Below, one piece after another: positions 19,604 to 29,694 of a DNA stretch of 64,000 nt. Each line of letters opens with the position of its first letter. Within the stretch, counting starts at the first letter, position 1. The notes under the pieces are model-generated. The model was given only the letters and a program-made list of their open reading frames with translations. It made no database searches and had not been told where the DNA came from. Source of the stretch: Corynebacterium parakroppenstedtii (GTDB lineage Bacteria; Actinomycetota; Actinomycetes; Mycobacteriales; Mycobacteriaceae); assembly GCF_019754935.1 (NCBI RefSeq), contig NZ_JAGSOA010000001.1, forward strand, positions 310,001 through 374,000, given 5' to 3'. The position numbers and the translations under genes are program-made.

Positions 19604-21537
19604 CATCTGAAGCGTTGTCATCTACTCAGACGCGGTCGACCGAAAAAGCTGAAAAGCCTATTCTCTCCGTCCGTGAGCTCACCATTCGTTTCCCCTCCGA
19701 GGCGGGAACTGTTCACGCCGCTCGCGGGGTTGATTTCGACCTCTACCCGGGACGCACTCTCGGGATTGTCGGCGAATCCGGATCAGGTAAATCCGTCACT
19801 TCTCTGGCGGTCATGGGGCTTTTGCCCGATTCGGCGGCGATTTCGGGCTCAATCAAACTTGATGGCCGCGAGCTCATCGGCATGAACGATAAGGACATGA
19901 GCGCCATCCGCGGGAAAGACATCGGCATGATCTTCCAGGATCCGCTGTCGTCCCTGACGCCGGTGTTCAACGTTGGTGAACAAATCGTTGAGGCCATTCA
20001 ATGCCATTCCTCCATGTCAAAGTCCGACGCATGGAAGCGCGCTATTGAGCTACTCGATATGGTCGGCATTCCAGAGCCACACAAGCGTGTGAAAGCCTTC
20101 CCGCATGAGTTTTCCGGTGGCATGCGGCAGCGCGTCGTCATCGCCATTGCGATCGCGAATAATCCGCGCATACTTATTGCCGACGAGCCCACCACTGCTT
20201 TGGATGTCACCGTCCAGGCGCAGATTCTGGACCTGATCAAGGTGGCACAGAGGGAGACAGGCGCGGCGACGATAATGATCACGCACGATATGGGCGTCGT
20301 CGCAGAAACGGCCGACGACGTGCTCGTCATGTATGCCGGCCGCCCCGTGGAACGCGCCGATGTGTCGTCGATATTTCACAACCCAAAGATGCCGTACACG
20401 ATTGGGCTGCTGGAATCGACTCCCCGCGTAGACAAACAGGCGGGAGGAGCGCTTCCTACTATTCCTGGGCACCCGCCTATGCTGATCGATCTCCCACAGG
20501 GATGTCCCTTCGCGGCCCGCTGCCCCGTCGTTATCGACAAGTGTCGGGAAAAAGAGCCTCTCGCAATTCCCCTCGACGATAAGCCCGACCACAACACAGC
20601 GTACTTCCGCTCCCACGAGGTTGTTGATCAAATGATCGACAATACGAGGATGTATCCGCCTCCTGTCCTCGCCGACGACATTCTCGCCGGAACGCCACGG
20701 AGCGAACGGTCGACAGTGCTGTCTGTAACGAACCTCCGCAAGGAGTTTCCACTGCTCAAGGGTGCACTCGTTAAGCGCCGGGTCGGTACGGTTCACGCTG
20801 TTCGTGGCGTAGATATCGACATTAAACAAGGCGAATGCTTTGCAATCGTCGGCGAATCGGGATCCGGAAAAACAACCACACTCTTAGAGATCATGGATCT
20901 GAATCCGCCGGAAGGAACTGCGATCGAATTGTGTGGAGAATCCGCGGCCCGTTTCACCCGGAAGTCACGACTGAAGGCTCGTCAGAATATACAGATCGTC
21001 TTCCAGGATCCTATGGGCTCTCTCAACCCGCGCATGACGGTGCGCGAGATCATTACCGAGCCATTAAAGAGTCTTGGTTTCGACGGGGACGTTAACGAGC
21101 GCGTGACCGAGTTGATGAAGCTTGTTGGCCTCAACGCGGCACATATCGACCGCTTCCCCAGTGCATTCTCTGGTGGTCAGCGGCAGCGCATTGGTCTTGC
21201 CCGCGCTCTGGCAACAAATCCTGCGCTCATCGTGCCGGACGAACCGGTATCGGCCCTCGACGTTTCGATTCAAGCCGGGATGATCAATCTTCTCGACGAC
21301 CTCAAGCGTCGGTTAGGACTTTCCTATCTGTTCGTTGCCCACGATCTGTCCGTCGTTCGACATATCAGCGATCGTGTTGCGGTGATGTACCAAGGAGAGT
21401 TCGTCGAACAGGGAAATACCGACGACATTTTCGACAATCCTCAGCACCCATATACGAAAAAGCTGTTGGCCGCTATCCCGATTCCGGATCCTCACGCAGC
21501 GCACGACCGATCTGTCCACACTGTGGATGCCAAGTAG
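19600..21537 (+). CDS. oppD: Oligopeptide ABC transporter, fused ATPases OppD-OppF
   Basis: A single 645-residue protein carries two complete ABC ATPase domains. The first has GESGSGKSV near residue 63, FSGGMRQRV and LIADEPTTALDVTVQ, then the cysteine-containing OppD tail CPFAARCPVVIDKC. The second has GESGSGKTT near 424, FSGGQRQRI and VPDEPVSALDVS. The fusion replaces separate OppD and OppF and is known in other actinobacteria. The residue before the second Walker B aspartate is proline, where alanine or cysteine is usual. It is coupled to oppC by ATGA overlap and followed by the binding protein. Confidence 0.94.
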   Translation: MTSEALSSTQTRSTEKAEKPILSVRELTIRFPSEAGTVHAARGVDFDLYPGRTLGIVGESGSGKSVTSLAVMGLLPDSAAISGSIKLDGRELIGMNDKDMSAIRGKDIGMIFQDPLSSLTPVFNVGEQIVEAIQCHSSMSKSDAWKRAIELLDMVGIPEPHKRVKAFPHEFSGGMRQRVVIAIAIANNPRILIADEPTTALDVTVQAQILDLIKVAQRETGAATIMITHDMGVVAETADDVLVMYAGRPVERADVSSIFHNPKMPYTIGLLESTPRVDKQAGGALPTIPGHPPMLIDLPQGCPFAARCPVVIDKCREKEPLAIPLDDKPDHNTAYFRSHEVVDQMIDNTRMYPPPVLADDILAGTPRSERSTVLSVTNLRKEFPLLKGALVKRRVGTVHAVRGVDIDIKQGECFAIVGESGSGKTTTLLEIMDLNPPEGTAIELCGESAARFTRKSRLKARQNIQIVFQDPMGSLNPRMTVREIITEPLKSLGFDGDVNERVTELMKLVGLNAAHIDRFPSAFSGGQRQRIGLARALATNPALIVPDEPVSALDVSIQAGMINLLDDLKRRLGLSYLFVAHDLSVVRHISDRVAVMYQGEFVEQGNTDDIFDNPQHPYTKKLLAAIPIPDPHAAHDRSVHTVDAK

Positions 21538-21608
21538 TGAGTGTCGTGGCCATGCATCGTGATCGAGTGATCCATCAACCCGCCAGATCTTCGTCGGAAG
21601 GTAAAACC

Positions 21609-23339
21609 GTGAACGTCCCCTTACTCGCGCCCCTGCGGCACTCCGTTCGACACGCACAACGGCGCGTGCGCTCGAAGGTCATCATGGCCCTCGTCGTGAT
21701 TGTTTCGACATCAAGCATGTCTCTGACTGCCTGCGGTTATAACGACGACGCAGAAGGCTCTAACCAAGGATATGACCAAATTGCCGACTACAAACCGACG
21801 AACCGAGACCAAATAAAAGATGGTGGGCATCTCAATTTAGCCATTGACGAATTAACGACCCAAGAGAATCCTTTTCATGGTGACGGTACGGCGTACACCA
21901 CCACGATATGGTCGTATTACAACCCTCAATTGGCTATGTACACCCCACGTGGTGAGTTCTCTCCGAACCATGACTATGTGACTGATATCAAGGAAGACAC
22001 AAGTTCTGGCAAAACGGTTCTGACCTACACCATCAATCCGCGTGCTGTGTACAACGACGGCACACCAATTGACTGGCGTGCCTTTGAAAACACGTGGAAG
22101 GCAAACAACGGGACTGATGAGGATTACATCCCCTCCTCCACCGACGGATACAAGCTCATCGAATCTGTTACTCCCGGCGAGAATGATAAACAAGCAGTAG
22201 TGACGTTCTCTCAGGTTTATCCCTGGTGGAAAGGTCTATTCAACATCCTGCTTCCTCCACAAGTGTCGGATGCGGAGAAGTTCAATAACGCATATAAAAG
22301 CGCTTTGCATCCGGAATGGGGCGCTGGGCCCTACACCGTTGACCACGTCAACTTTAAAAAAGGGGAAGTCGTCTTTAAACGGAACGATAAGTGGTGGGGC
22401 GATAAAGGAAAACTCGATTCCATTACGTTCCGGCAAATGGAACCACAGGCCTCGATCAATGCCTTGCGTGCCGGTGAAATCGACGCGACCTCAGTCGGTA
22501 GCCGTGAGCGGCTCAAAACAGCAGAAAAGATGGGTAAGCTCGTCGACATTCGCACCGGGGCCGCACCGTTTACGTCGCTGATCACTCTCAATGCGAAGTC
22601 AGATATTCTCTCCGACATTAACGTTCGTAAGGCGGTCATGACGGGAATTGATCGGTCACAGCTCGCGACCATCAGGTTCAACGGCATGGGATACTCAGAG
22701 AAACTGCCCGGTTCGTTCCAGCTCTTCAGCCGCCAGAAGGGATATGACGACAACTTCGGCGCCGTCGTGAAGTTCAATAAAGACGAAGCGCAACAGATAC
22801 TCGAACAGGATGGGTGGAAACCTGGGTCCGACGGTGTCCGGAGGAAAGACGGTAAGAAACTGCAGCTGAAATATGTGCTGCTTGGGGATGACAGCCTCTC
22901 TCGGGCAACGGCCCAAGCAACACAAAAGATGATGTCCGATATTGGTGTGCAGCTATCGATCCAGGAACGGCCTAGCTCGGAGTTTTCCGACGTTGTTACG
23001 CGTCGTGACTTCGATATGTTCTCGATGGGATTTAGCCAGTCGGATCCGTATGGCGTAGCGTATTTCCAGCAGACCTATGCCTCTGATTCTCAGCTGAATC
23101 GATCCGGAACTGGTACCCCGGAGATGGATGAAAAGATTAATGAGCTGCAGAAACTTCCCACCGAAGATGAACAAATCCGTCGGGCCAATGAACTCGAAAA
23201 AGAGGCATTCGCGCGGTACGGGATTATGCCGGTGACCAATGGTCCATCCATTACTGCGGCTAATCCGGACCTCGTTAACTTTGGTCCTAAGTTCTTCGGC
23301 AGTGTCAAGCTGCAGGACATCGGCTGGAAGAAGAAGTAG
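21609..23339 (+). CDS. oppA: Oligopeptide-binding lipoprotein OppA
   Basis: Extracytoplasmic solute-binding protein (family 5), attached to the membrane as a lipoprotein. A basic stretch, a hydrophobic segment and the lipobox LTAC place the acylated Cys at residue 42. The family motifs DGTPIDWRAFENTWKANNG and IDRSQLATIRFNG are present. A GTG at 21537 overlapping oppDF is in frame, but GTG 21609 has GGAAGG seven bases upstream and gives a normal signal peptide, so it was chosen (576 residues). The gene order BC-DF-A puts the binding protein last. Peptide specificity cannot be read from sequence. Confidence 0.9.
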   Translation: MNVPLLAPLRHSVRHAQRRVRSKVIMALVVIVSTSSMSLTACGYNDDAEGSNQGYDQIADYKPTNRDQIKDGGHLNLAIDELTTQENPFHGDGTAYTTTIWSYYNPQLAMYTPRGEFSPNHDYVTDIKEDTSSGKTVLTYTINPRAVYNDGTPIDWRAFENTWKANNGTDEDYIPSSTDGYKLIESVTPGENDKQAVVTFSQVYPWWKGLFNILLPPQVSDAEKFNNAYKSALHPEWGAGPYTVDHVNFKKGEVVFKRNDKWWGDKGKLDSITFRQMEPQASINALRAGEIDATSVGSRERLKTAEKMGKLVDIRTGAAPFTSLITLNAKSDILSDINVRKAVMTGIDRSQLATIRFNGMGYSEKLPGSFQLFSRQKGYDDNFGAVVKFNKDEAQQILEQDGWKPGSDGVRRKDGKKLQLKYVLLGDDSLSRATAQATQKMMSDIGVQLSIQERPSSEFSDVVTRRDFDMFSMGFSQSDPYGVAYFQQTYASDSQLNRSGTGTPEMDEKINELQKLPTEDEQIRRANELEKEAFARYGIMPVTNGPSITAANPDLVNFGPKFFGSVKLQDIGWKKK

Positions 23340-23386
23340 GGGCTTGCGGTAGTGCTCGCGGCGGGGGGGCTGTGCGAAGCTGGCCC

Positions 23387-24259
23387 CTACAGCACGAGCG
23401 CTATGACGACACCAAGAGTAACGAGCTGCTCGGTCTTCCCCACCCGCTTTGGCGTCCACTTCCCACCATTATGCGCCGAGCGGGGTACTGCCCAACTGCG
23501 AAACAGTGATATGGCGGCCGCGACTACAAGCAACCAGGTTCCCACGGTCCACCACAGACCTGTATACGGCGAGAATCCTGCGACAACCCCACATGAAGCT
23601 AAGACAGCAAACACGAGGGAAATAAGAACAAATGCCGCGTGATATCCGATACTAAACGTCAAATAACGCGGGTTGTTGCGCTCACGAATCATTGTCTTGA
23701 CGTAAATAATCGTGCCCGTGAAGTAGATGCCCAACATGAGGGCCCACCACCACGCGATTCCGTTAATACTCCCCCGGATCGTGTGGTCTGCCACGGGAAC
23801 CATCAATACGGACGCAACCACCGTCGCAATACCAGAAAGCAAAGAACGTGGGCGTTTTCTGACGACTTCCCACAGAGCAACACCCATGATAATGACGAAC
23901 GCGGGTGCCCACACCAACAGGCTCGGACGAAGCACCACAGTAACAAGCGCTGCCGCGAGCGTAATTGCACAATACGTAGCCGTCGCCACAAAAGCCTTCT
24001 GTTTACGCTCGGATGACCGGCCGTTCCGCGGTGGCGGTATCTTAACCCAGAGCCCCCACGCGAAAAACGCAAAATAGCCGACTACCCAGGTTATTAATAA
24101 CACCACCGACCGGGCTACCCCCATGATCACTGCACCGGCCGATGATGAGTCATTCACCAAAGTACAAATGCCTAAGCCCATTCCCATGATGATGGGGAGC
24201 AGAAGCATTGCCCACGCCCCATGTTGGTTAGGTACCCAGGGACTAACTGCACGTGCCAT
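23387..24259 (-). CDS. YwiC-like family membrane protein
   Basis: A 290-residue protein with about eight hydrophobic segments and the N-terminal family phrase WVPNQHGAWAMLLLPIIMG. This identifies the YwiC-like family, which has no established biochemical function; some members lie near respiratory or nitrate genes. A cytoplasmic basic loop (PPRNGRSSERKQKA) separates the third and fourth segments. It converges on oppA and stands alone, so context gives no clue to its role. Confidence 0.8.
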   Translation of the reverse strand: MARAVSPWVPNQHGAWAMLLLPIIMGMGLGICTLVNDSSSAGAVIMGVARSVVLLITWVVGYFAFFAWGLWVKIPPPRNGRSSERKQKAFVATATYCAITLAAALVTVVLRPSLLVWAPAFVIIMGVALWEVVRKRPRSLLSGIATVVASVLMVPVADHTIRGSINGIAWWWALMLGIYFTGTIIYVKTMIRERNNPRYLTFSIGYHAAFVLISLVFAVLASCGVVAGFSPYTGLWWTVGTWLLVVAAAISLFRSWAVPRSAHNGGKWTPKRVGKTEQLVTLGVVIALVL

Positions 24260-24324
24260 GCGAATTAGTGTATAACCGTTAGTCGAGCCTTAACAAGAAG
24301 CTCGAAAGTACATAGAGGGGCCAT

Positions 24325-24357
24325 TAAAGGCGACCCGCTCTGGTTATCCCAGAGCGG
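24325..24357 (-). terminator. Terminator downstream of pnp
   Basis: A 9-bp stem, CCGCTCTGG (24335-24343) with CCAGAGCGG (24349-24357), and a five-base loop. On the minus strand it is followed by GGTCGCCTTTAA, a weak T stretch. It lies in the 111-base gap between pnp and the YwiC-like gene and most likely ends pnp transcription. Confidence 0.7.
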
Positions 24358-24370
24358 TTATTATCCAAAA

Positions 24371-26653
24371 TTAGTCGTCGACGGGAACCAGCGAGATCTT
24401 CCCGCGGTTATCGATATCGGCGATCTCAACCTCGAGCTTGTCGCCGACGTTGACGACGTCCTCGACCTTCTCGATGCGCTTCTTGCCACCGAGCTTCGAG
24501 ATGTGCACGAGCCCATCGCGGTTGGGAAGGATTGACACGAACGCCCCGAACGCCGTGGTCTTCACCACAGTGCCCAAGAACCGCTCCCCCACCTTCGGCA
24601 GTTGAGGATTGGCAATCTCATTAATCCGGTCGACCGCGGCATCTGCGGAGCCACCGGAGGTGGCGGAAATGAACACAGTACCGTCATCCTCGATGGAGAC
24701 GCGGGCACCGGTATCTTCCGTGATCTGGTTAATGTTCTTGCCCTTTGGGCCGATCACTTCACCAATCTTCGAGACCGGCACAGAGATCGTCGTGATACGC
24801 GGTGCATAGTCACTCATCGGGTCGGGCTCATCAATGACCTCAGCCATCGTGTTGAGGATTTCAAGCCGAGCCTCGCGAGCCTGCTTCAACGCACCGGCAA
24901 GAACATCCGACGGAATGCCGTCGAGCTTGGTGTCCAGCTGAAGCGCGGTGATGAAGTCCTCCGTGCCCGCAACCTTGAAGTCCATATCGCCGAATGCGTC
25001 TTCAGCACCCAAGATGTCCGTGAGGGTGACGTATGTCATCTTCCCCTTGACTTCGCCGGACACGAGGCCCATTGCGATACCTGCAACCGGAGCCTTCAGC
25101 GGAACACCAGCGTTGTACAGGGACAACGTCGACGCGCACACCGACCCCATCGAGGTGGAACCGTTGGAGCCCAACGCCTCGGAGACCTGACGGATGGTGT
25201 ACGGGAAGTCATCGCGCGACGGGATCATTGGCTTCAGAGCGCGTTCTGCCAACGCACCATGCCCAATCTCACGACGCTTCGGGGAACCAACACGGCCCGT
25301 CTCACCGGTGGAGTACGGCGGGAAGTTGTAGTGGTGGATGTAGCGACGGTGATCAACAGGACCCAAAGAGTCAACCTGCTGCTCCATCTTCAACGTGTCC
25401 AGCGTCGTTACGCCGAGGATCTGGGTTTCACCACGCTGGAACAGCGACGAGCCGTGGGCACGAGGAACAAGGTCGACCTCAACATCGAGATCTCGAATAT
25501 CCTCGACGCCGCGACCGTCGATGCGGAAGCCGTCGGCCAAAATACGCGACCGGACGACCTCTTTTGTTACGGCGTTATGAGCAGCACGGATTTCCGCTTC
25601 ACGCTCCGGGAACTCTTCGAGCAACGCCTCAACCGTGTCATCCATGTCTGACGAGAGAGCTTCATCGCGCTCCTGCTTATCGGCAATGGACATGATGTCA
25701 CTGATACGCCCTTTGGCCTCAGAATCGACAGCGGCCACAACGTCGGCACCATAAGGCGGGAACAGAGGAAATTCCTCGGTCTCCGGATCCACAGCCTGGC
25801 GAAGAGCCTGCTGAGCGCCACACAGTTCGGCAATGAAGGGCTTTGCTGCCTCAATACCCTCAGCGACGACGGACTCGGTAGGGGCAGGTGCACCATCGTT
25901 GACGCGATCGACAACGGTTTCCGTCGCTCCCGCTTCCACCATCATGATCGCAACATTGTCGGTCTTTTTCCGTGGACTCGACTTGCGACCGCGACGACGT
26001 CCCTTCCGTGGCTTCTCCGAGACTTGCTCATCAGTCAAACGACCGGCAACGACCATTTCAAACACGGCCGACTCGTGTTGTTCTCGAGTGGGGAATGCGA
26101 CCCACTGACCATCCTCATGATCGTCGTCGACGATGAGAGCCATTCTTACGCCACCAACCGGGCCCGACACGGGCAGCCCCGAAAGCTGGGTCGACGCAGA
26201 TGCCGCGTTGATCGCGACGACGTCGTACATGTCTTTCGGGTCCAAGGACATCACGGTGACGATAACCTGAACCTCGTTGCGCAGTCCCTTCACAAAGGTC
26301 GGACGCAACGGGCGGTCGATCAGGCGGCACGCCAAAATAGCGTCGGTGCCTGGGCGGCCTTCCCGGCGGAAGAAAGAGCCAGGAATACGTCCAGCGGCAT
26401 ACATGCGCTCTTCCACGTCTACGGTCAACGGGAAGAAGTCAAAGCCCTCTCGAGGTTTGGATGACGCGGTCGTCGTCGACAACATCATGGTGTCTTCATC
26501 GAGATACGCAACGACGGAGCCATTCGCCTGGCGAGCTAGTTGTCCGGTCTCTAATCGAATAGTGCGTGAGCCGAAGTCGCCATTATCAATCGTGGCTTCG
26601 ACAGAATGGGTGCCAAACTCTTCGTCATAAAAAACGGAGTGATTATTGGTCAT
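24371..26653 (-). CDS. pnp: Polyribonucleotide nucleotidyltransferase (PNPase)
   Basis: 3'-5' phosphorolytic exoribonuclease of the mRNA decay machinery. Two RNase PH domains, a KH domain ([19 protein letters not shown]) and a C-terminal S1 domain ([15 protein letters not shown]) are all present. ATG 26653 ([14 protein letters not shown]) matches the start of relatives and gives 760 residues; the open frame runs 15 codons further up. No Shine-Dalgarno is visible before either start. A strongly basic loop ([17 protein letters not shown], residues about 214-230) interrupts the first RNase PH domain. rpsO is 275 bases upstream on the same strand. Confidence 0.96.
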   Translation of the reverse strand: MTNNHSVFYDEEFGTHSVEATIDNGDFGSRTIRLETGQLARQANGSVVAYLDEDTMMLSTTTASSKPREGFDFFPLTVDVEERMYAAGRIPGSFFRREGRPGTDAILACRLIDRPLRPTFVKGLRNEVQVIVTVMSLDPKDMYDVVAINAASASTQLSGLPVSGPVGGVRMALIVDDDHEDGQWVAFPTREQHESAVFEMVVAGRLTDEQVSEKPRKGRRRGRKSSPRKKTDNVAIMMVEAGATETVVDRVNDGAPAPTESVVAEGIEAAKPFIAELCGAQQALRQAVDPETEEFPLFPPYGADVVAAVDSEAKGRISDIMSIADKQERDEALSSDMDDTVEALLEEFPEREAEIRAAHNAVTKEVVRSRILADGFRIDGRGVEDIRDLDVEVDLVPRAHGSSLFQRGETQILGVTTLDTLKMEQQVDSLGPVDHRRYIHHYNFPPYSTGETGRVGSPKRREIGHGALAERALKPMIPSRDDFPYTIRQVSEALGSNGSTSMGSVCASTLSLYNAGVPLKAPVAGIAMGLVSGEVKGKMTYVTLTDILGAEDAFGDMDFKVAGTEDFITALQLDTKLDGIPSDVLAGALKQAREARLEILNTMAEVIDEPDPMSDYAPRITTISVPVSKIGEVIGPKGKNINQITEDTGARVSIEDDGTVFISATSGGSADAAVDRINEIANPQLPKVGERFLGTVVKTTAFGAFVSILPNRDGLVHISKLGGKKRIEKVEDVVNVGDKLEVEIADIDNRGKISLVPVDD

Positions 26654-26871
26654 AAAAGGGGGAATCCGTCCTTCTCTATGGGTGCCCCGGGCGATCATCG
26701 GTGTCGCCAGCGAGAAATCTCTTCTTCATATATCTTCAGGCGACCTCATCTTAGCAGGTGAAACCTGGAAGAGCAGGACGACGGGGTGTTGACACGCCTA
26801 CCTACCTCTATGGATGGCTTCATCAGCGATACCACGGCCAGGTCCAAGCACCGTTCACAAGCTCCAGATAT

Positions 26872-26908
26872 GAAAAACTCGGCCCTGCCGCACTGTGCAG
26901 AACCGAGT
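26872..26908 (-). terminator. Terminator downstream of rpsO
   Basis: Stem ACTCGG (26877-26882) with CCGAGT (26903-26908), extended by CTGC/GCAG inside, and followed on the minus strand by TTTTT. It separates rpsO from pnp. Partial read-through into pnp is plausible, because rpsO and pnp are often linked. Confidence 0.8.
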
Positions 26909-26928
26909 CACGATTGCCGACGCAGCAA

Positions 26929-27198
26929 TTAGCGGCGGAGACCTAAACGGGCAATCAGGTTACGGTAACGATCGACGTCGTTAGCAGCCAAGTACTTCAA
27001 CAAACGCTTGCGACGACCGACCAAGAGCATAAGCCCACGACGTGAGTGGTGATCATGCTTGTGCTCACGAAGGTGCTCCGTCAGCTGACGAATGCGCTCG
27101 GTCAACAAGGCAACCTGAGCCTCGGTTGAACCGGTGTCGGTCTCATGAAGACCGAACTCGGAAAGGATTTCTTTTTTCTTTGCAGCGGACAAAGCCAT
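26929..27198 (-). CDS. rpsO: 30S ribosomal protein S15
   Basis: Primary 16S rRNA-binding protein of the small-subunit platform. It has the normal length of 89 residues and the family motifs [44 protein letters not shown] and a short basic C-terminus. The ATG has AGGAG upstream (ctcAGGAGttttcctATG). An intrinsic terminator follows immediately. Confidence 0.98.
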   Translation of the reverse strand: MALSAAKKKEILSEFGLHETDTGSTEAQVALLTERIRQLTEHLREHKHDHHSRRGLMLLVGRRKRLLKYLAANDVDRYRNLIARLGLRR

Positions 27199-27399
27199 AG
27201 GAAAACTCCTGAGATTGAGGTCGTTATTTCAGTCCGTATGCGCTATGTCGTAAAAAGACACAGCTTTCACAACTGCAACGGACCGCAGTTGATACCCGAA
27301 CGAGGCTACCACATGTTCGGATGGACCCGAAATACCATCCAGCAGGCCCAAAACCAGGTCATGCACACCCCAGGAAATACTAAAGCACCCGCGCTCATC

Positions 27400-28383
27400 C
27401 TACTTCCGAGCCGTCATCGCCCTTACTGCGTCAACGTCGCGGTGCATGGCAGCGAGAAGCTCGTCGACACCCGAAAATGTTTCCATTCCCCGGACATAAC
27501 CGATGAACTCGACTGTCGCATGCAAACCGTACAAATCCGCGTGCCTATCAAGCACAAAAGATTCAACCGACCGACGATCATCGTTAAATGTTGGGTTCAT
27601 CCCCACCGAAATGGCGGTTGGATACCGAACTCCCGGTTCCATATCTCCATCGACGGTCTCACCAGGATCAATCGTGAACCAGCCGGCATAGACGCCATCT
27701 GCGGGCAACGCACGCTCCGGGTTGATATAGAGATTGGCCGTGGGATATCCCAGTTCCCGGCCACCCCGCCCGGCGCCGTGTTCAACCTCGCCATAGACGG
27801 AATACGGACGCCCGAGAGCCCACGCGGCCTCGTCGACATGTCCTTGGTCAAGTTGAGAACGAATGAATGTCGAGGAAATCGTATGACCGTCCTCACTCAA
27901 CAGCGGGACAATATCAACATCGCATCCATACCGAGGTCCTTCAGTTTCCAGTGTCTGAGACGTGCCTGCCGCTTTGTGACCAAACGTGAAGTTCTCACCA
28001 ACCACGATGGCCCTGGCATGGAGCTGCTGAACAAGGACCTGCTCGATGTACTCAGTTGGACTCAAGGCAGCCAAGCTTCGCGTGAAATCAACGGTCAAGA
28101 AATAATCCACGCCCAGCTCTTCGGCCATCGCTTGACGATCCTTCAAACTTCCCAAGAGCCGTGGAGTACGTTCCGGCGCAAACACCTTGACCGGGTGAGG
28201 TTCGAATGTCATCAACACACAGGGAACATGCAGTTCACGAGCACGACGGACAGCAGTACCGATAAGCCGACGATGCCCACGATGAACACCATCGAACACA
28301 CCAATAGTAACGACGGACGCTTCGAGGGACTGCGGTATGTTATCCAACCCGTGCCAAATATCCACGTGAATAGCGTACGTCAC
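27400..28383 (-). CDS. ribF: Bifunctional riboflavin kinase/FAD synthetase
   Basis: Converts riboflavin to FMN and FAD. The N-terminal FAD-synthetase domain has TIGVFDGVHRGHRRLI (nucleotidyltransferase GxxDGVHxGH) and the C-terminal kinase domain has GRPYSVYGEVEHGAGRGGRELGYPTANL. The longest form uses GTG 28383 (327 residues). A second GTG six codons in (VDIWHGLDNIP) fits relatives equally well, and neither has a ribosome site. It is divergent from truB, as in many actinobacteria. No FMN riboswitch is seen in the 122-base divergent region. Confidence 0.94.
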   Translation of the reverse strand: MTYAIHVDIWHGLDNIPQSLEASVVTIGVFDGVHRGHRRLIGTAVRRARELHVPCVLMTFEPHPVKVFAPERTPRLLGSLKDRQAMAEELGVDYFLTVDFTRSLAALSPTEYIEQVLVQQLHARAIVVGENFTFGHKAAGTSQTLETEGPRYGCDVDIVPLLSEDGHTISSTFIRSQLDQGHVDEAAWALGRPYSVYGEVEHGAGRGGRELGYPTANLYINPERALPADGVYAGWFTIDPGETVDGDMEPGVRYPTAISVGMNPTFNDDRRSVESFVLDRHADLYGLHATVEFIGYVRGMETFSGVDELLAAMHRDVDAVRAMTARK

Positions 28384-28505
28384 AGGGGCGACGTTCTGCG
28401 ATACGACCCCGATATAAACAACCGTGACGACGGTGTGGCTCAGGGTCCTCCTCAGCCCACAGTCCTTCGCGCTCCCCGAGTAAGACGTCAGCTACGCTAA
28501 ACCCC

Positions 28506-29654
28506 GTGAATGCCTCAGAGAACCCCGGACAGTCCTCTACACAACGGCCACGTACACAGCGTCCGCGTGGCGAAACACCACACACCACCAGTTCGTCGAC
28601 GCACTCATCATCGGTACTGGACCGCTCCGGCATTATCATCGTCGATAAGCCCGCAGGAATGACGAGCCACGATGTCGTCTCGGCGATTCGTCGCCTGATG
28701 CGGACGCGCAAGGTTGGGCATGCGGGGACGCTCGATCCAGCGGCAACCGGCGTCTTGATCCTTGGAATTGAGCGCGGCACAAAATTTATGACGCACTTAG
28801 TGGCGGACACGAAGTCGTACAACGCCACGATCCGCCTCGGATTCGCCACCACAACGGATGATGCAGAAGGCAAACCGATCCCCTACCCCTATAACGCTGA
28901 TGACAATTACGCCCAAGCCGCCGAGCATCCTCTCATTAGCCTGGCCACCCGCGAGCGACTATCACTGCTGCTCTCTGAACCGGACCGGATAAATCAGGCC
29001 TGCGAGCAACTCACCGGCGATATCCTGCAACGGCCGAGCAGCGTCAGCGCCATCAAGGTGAACGGCCGTCGTGCCTATGACCTCGTACGGTCTGGTGAAA
29101 CAGTTTCCCTTCCCTCACGGCCCGTCACCGTCTCCAGCTTTGTTATTCGCAATGTGAGAAAGGCCCCCATCGACGTTGGGGATGATGCTGTCACCGTAAT
29201 CGACCTCGATGTCACCGTCGATTGTTCGTCGGGCACCTACATTCGCGCGCTCGCGAGGGACTTGGGCGAAATACTGGGAGTCGGGGGACATCTGACGGCA
29301 CTTCGTCGCACACGCGTCGGCTCTTTTAGTCTCGATAACGCCAAGACACTCGACCAATTGCGCGACGAGCAATCCCTAGCCGAGCAGCGGATTCGCGACG
29401 AACAGTTGACCGGCGAAACTCCACGGGCATCGCTTAGCTATTCCCTCGACCAGGCCATTACCCGGGCGTTCCCCATCCGGCGCTTAAGTGACGACGAAGC
29501 CACCGCGGTCTCGATGGGGAAACGTATTCCTGCGTCGGATCTGAAGGATGTCTACGCGGGGGTGTCAGCCAATGGACACGCTATAGCTTTAATGAAGAAC
29601 GAGGGGAAGATAGCGAAAACGGTGTTCGTCGCCCGCCCGGCAACCCTCTCATGA
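28506..29654 (+). CDS. truB: tRNA pseudouridine-55 synthase TruB
   Basis: Modifies U55 in the T-loop of tRNAs. The catalytic aspartate lies in VGHAGTLDPAATGVL. The fold begins near residue 41 (SGIIIVDKPAGMTSHDVV), so about 40 Ser/Thr/Arg-rich N-terminal residues are extra. The GTG at 28506 has no ribosome binding site, but TACGCT (28492-28497) sits eight bases upstream, so a leaderless mRNA starting at or near GTG is likely. At 382 residues it is longer than most TruB proteins owing to this lead and a C-terminal PUA-like part. Confidence 0.94.
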   Translation: MNASENPGQSSTQRPRTQRPRGETPHTTSSSTHSSSVLDRSGIIIVDKPAGMTSHDVVSAIRRLMRTRKVGHAGTLDPAATGVLILGIERGTKFMTHLVADTKSYNATIRLGFATTTDDAEGKPIPYPYNADDNYAQAAEHPLISLATRERLSLLLSEPDRINQACEQLTGDILQRPSSVSAIKVNGRRAYDLVRSGETVSLPSRPVTVSSFVIRNVRKAPIDVGDDAVTVIDLDVTVDCSSGTYIRALARDLGEILGVGGHLTALRRTRVGSFSLDNAKTLDQLRDEQSLAEQRIRDEQLTGETPRASLSYSLDQAITRAFPIRRLSDDEATAVSMGKRIPASDLKDVYAGVSANGHAIALMKNEGKIAKTVFVARPATLS

Positions 29655-29694
29655 TCACGCCTCGTCATGAACACCACCGCGGGCCGCGCTCGAG

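Noticed and set aside
24602-25651. A 349-codon plus-strand open frame opposite pnp
   Set aside because: Antisense shadow of PNPase without any recognisable motif.
27145-28500. A 451-codon plus-strand open frame across rpsO and ribF
   Set aside because: Antisense to two secure genes, no domain and no start signal.
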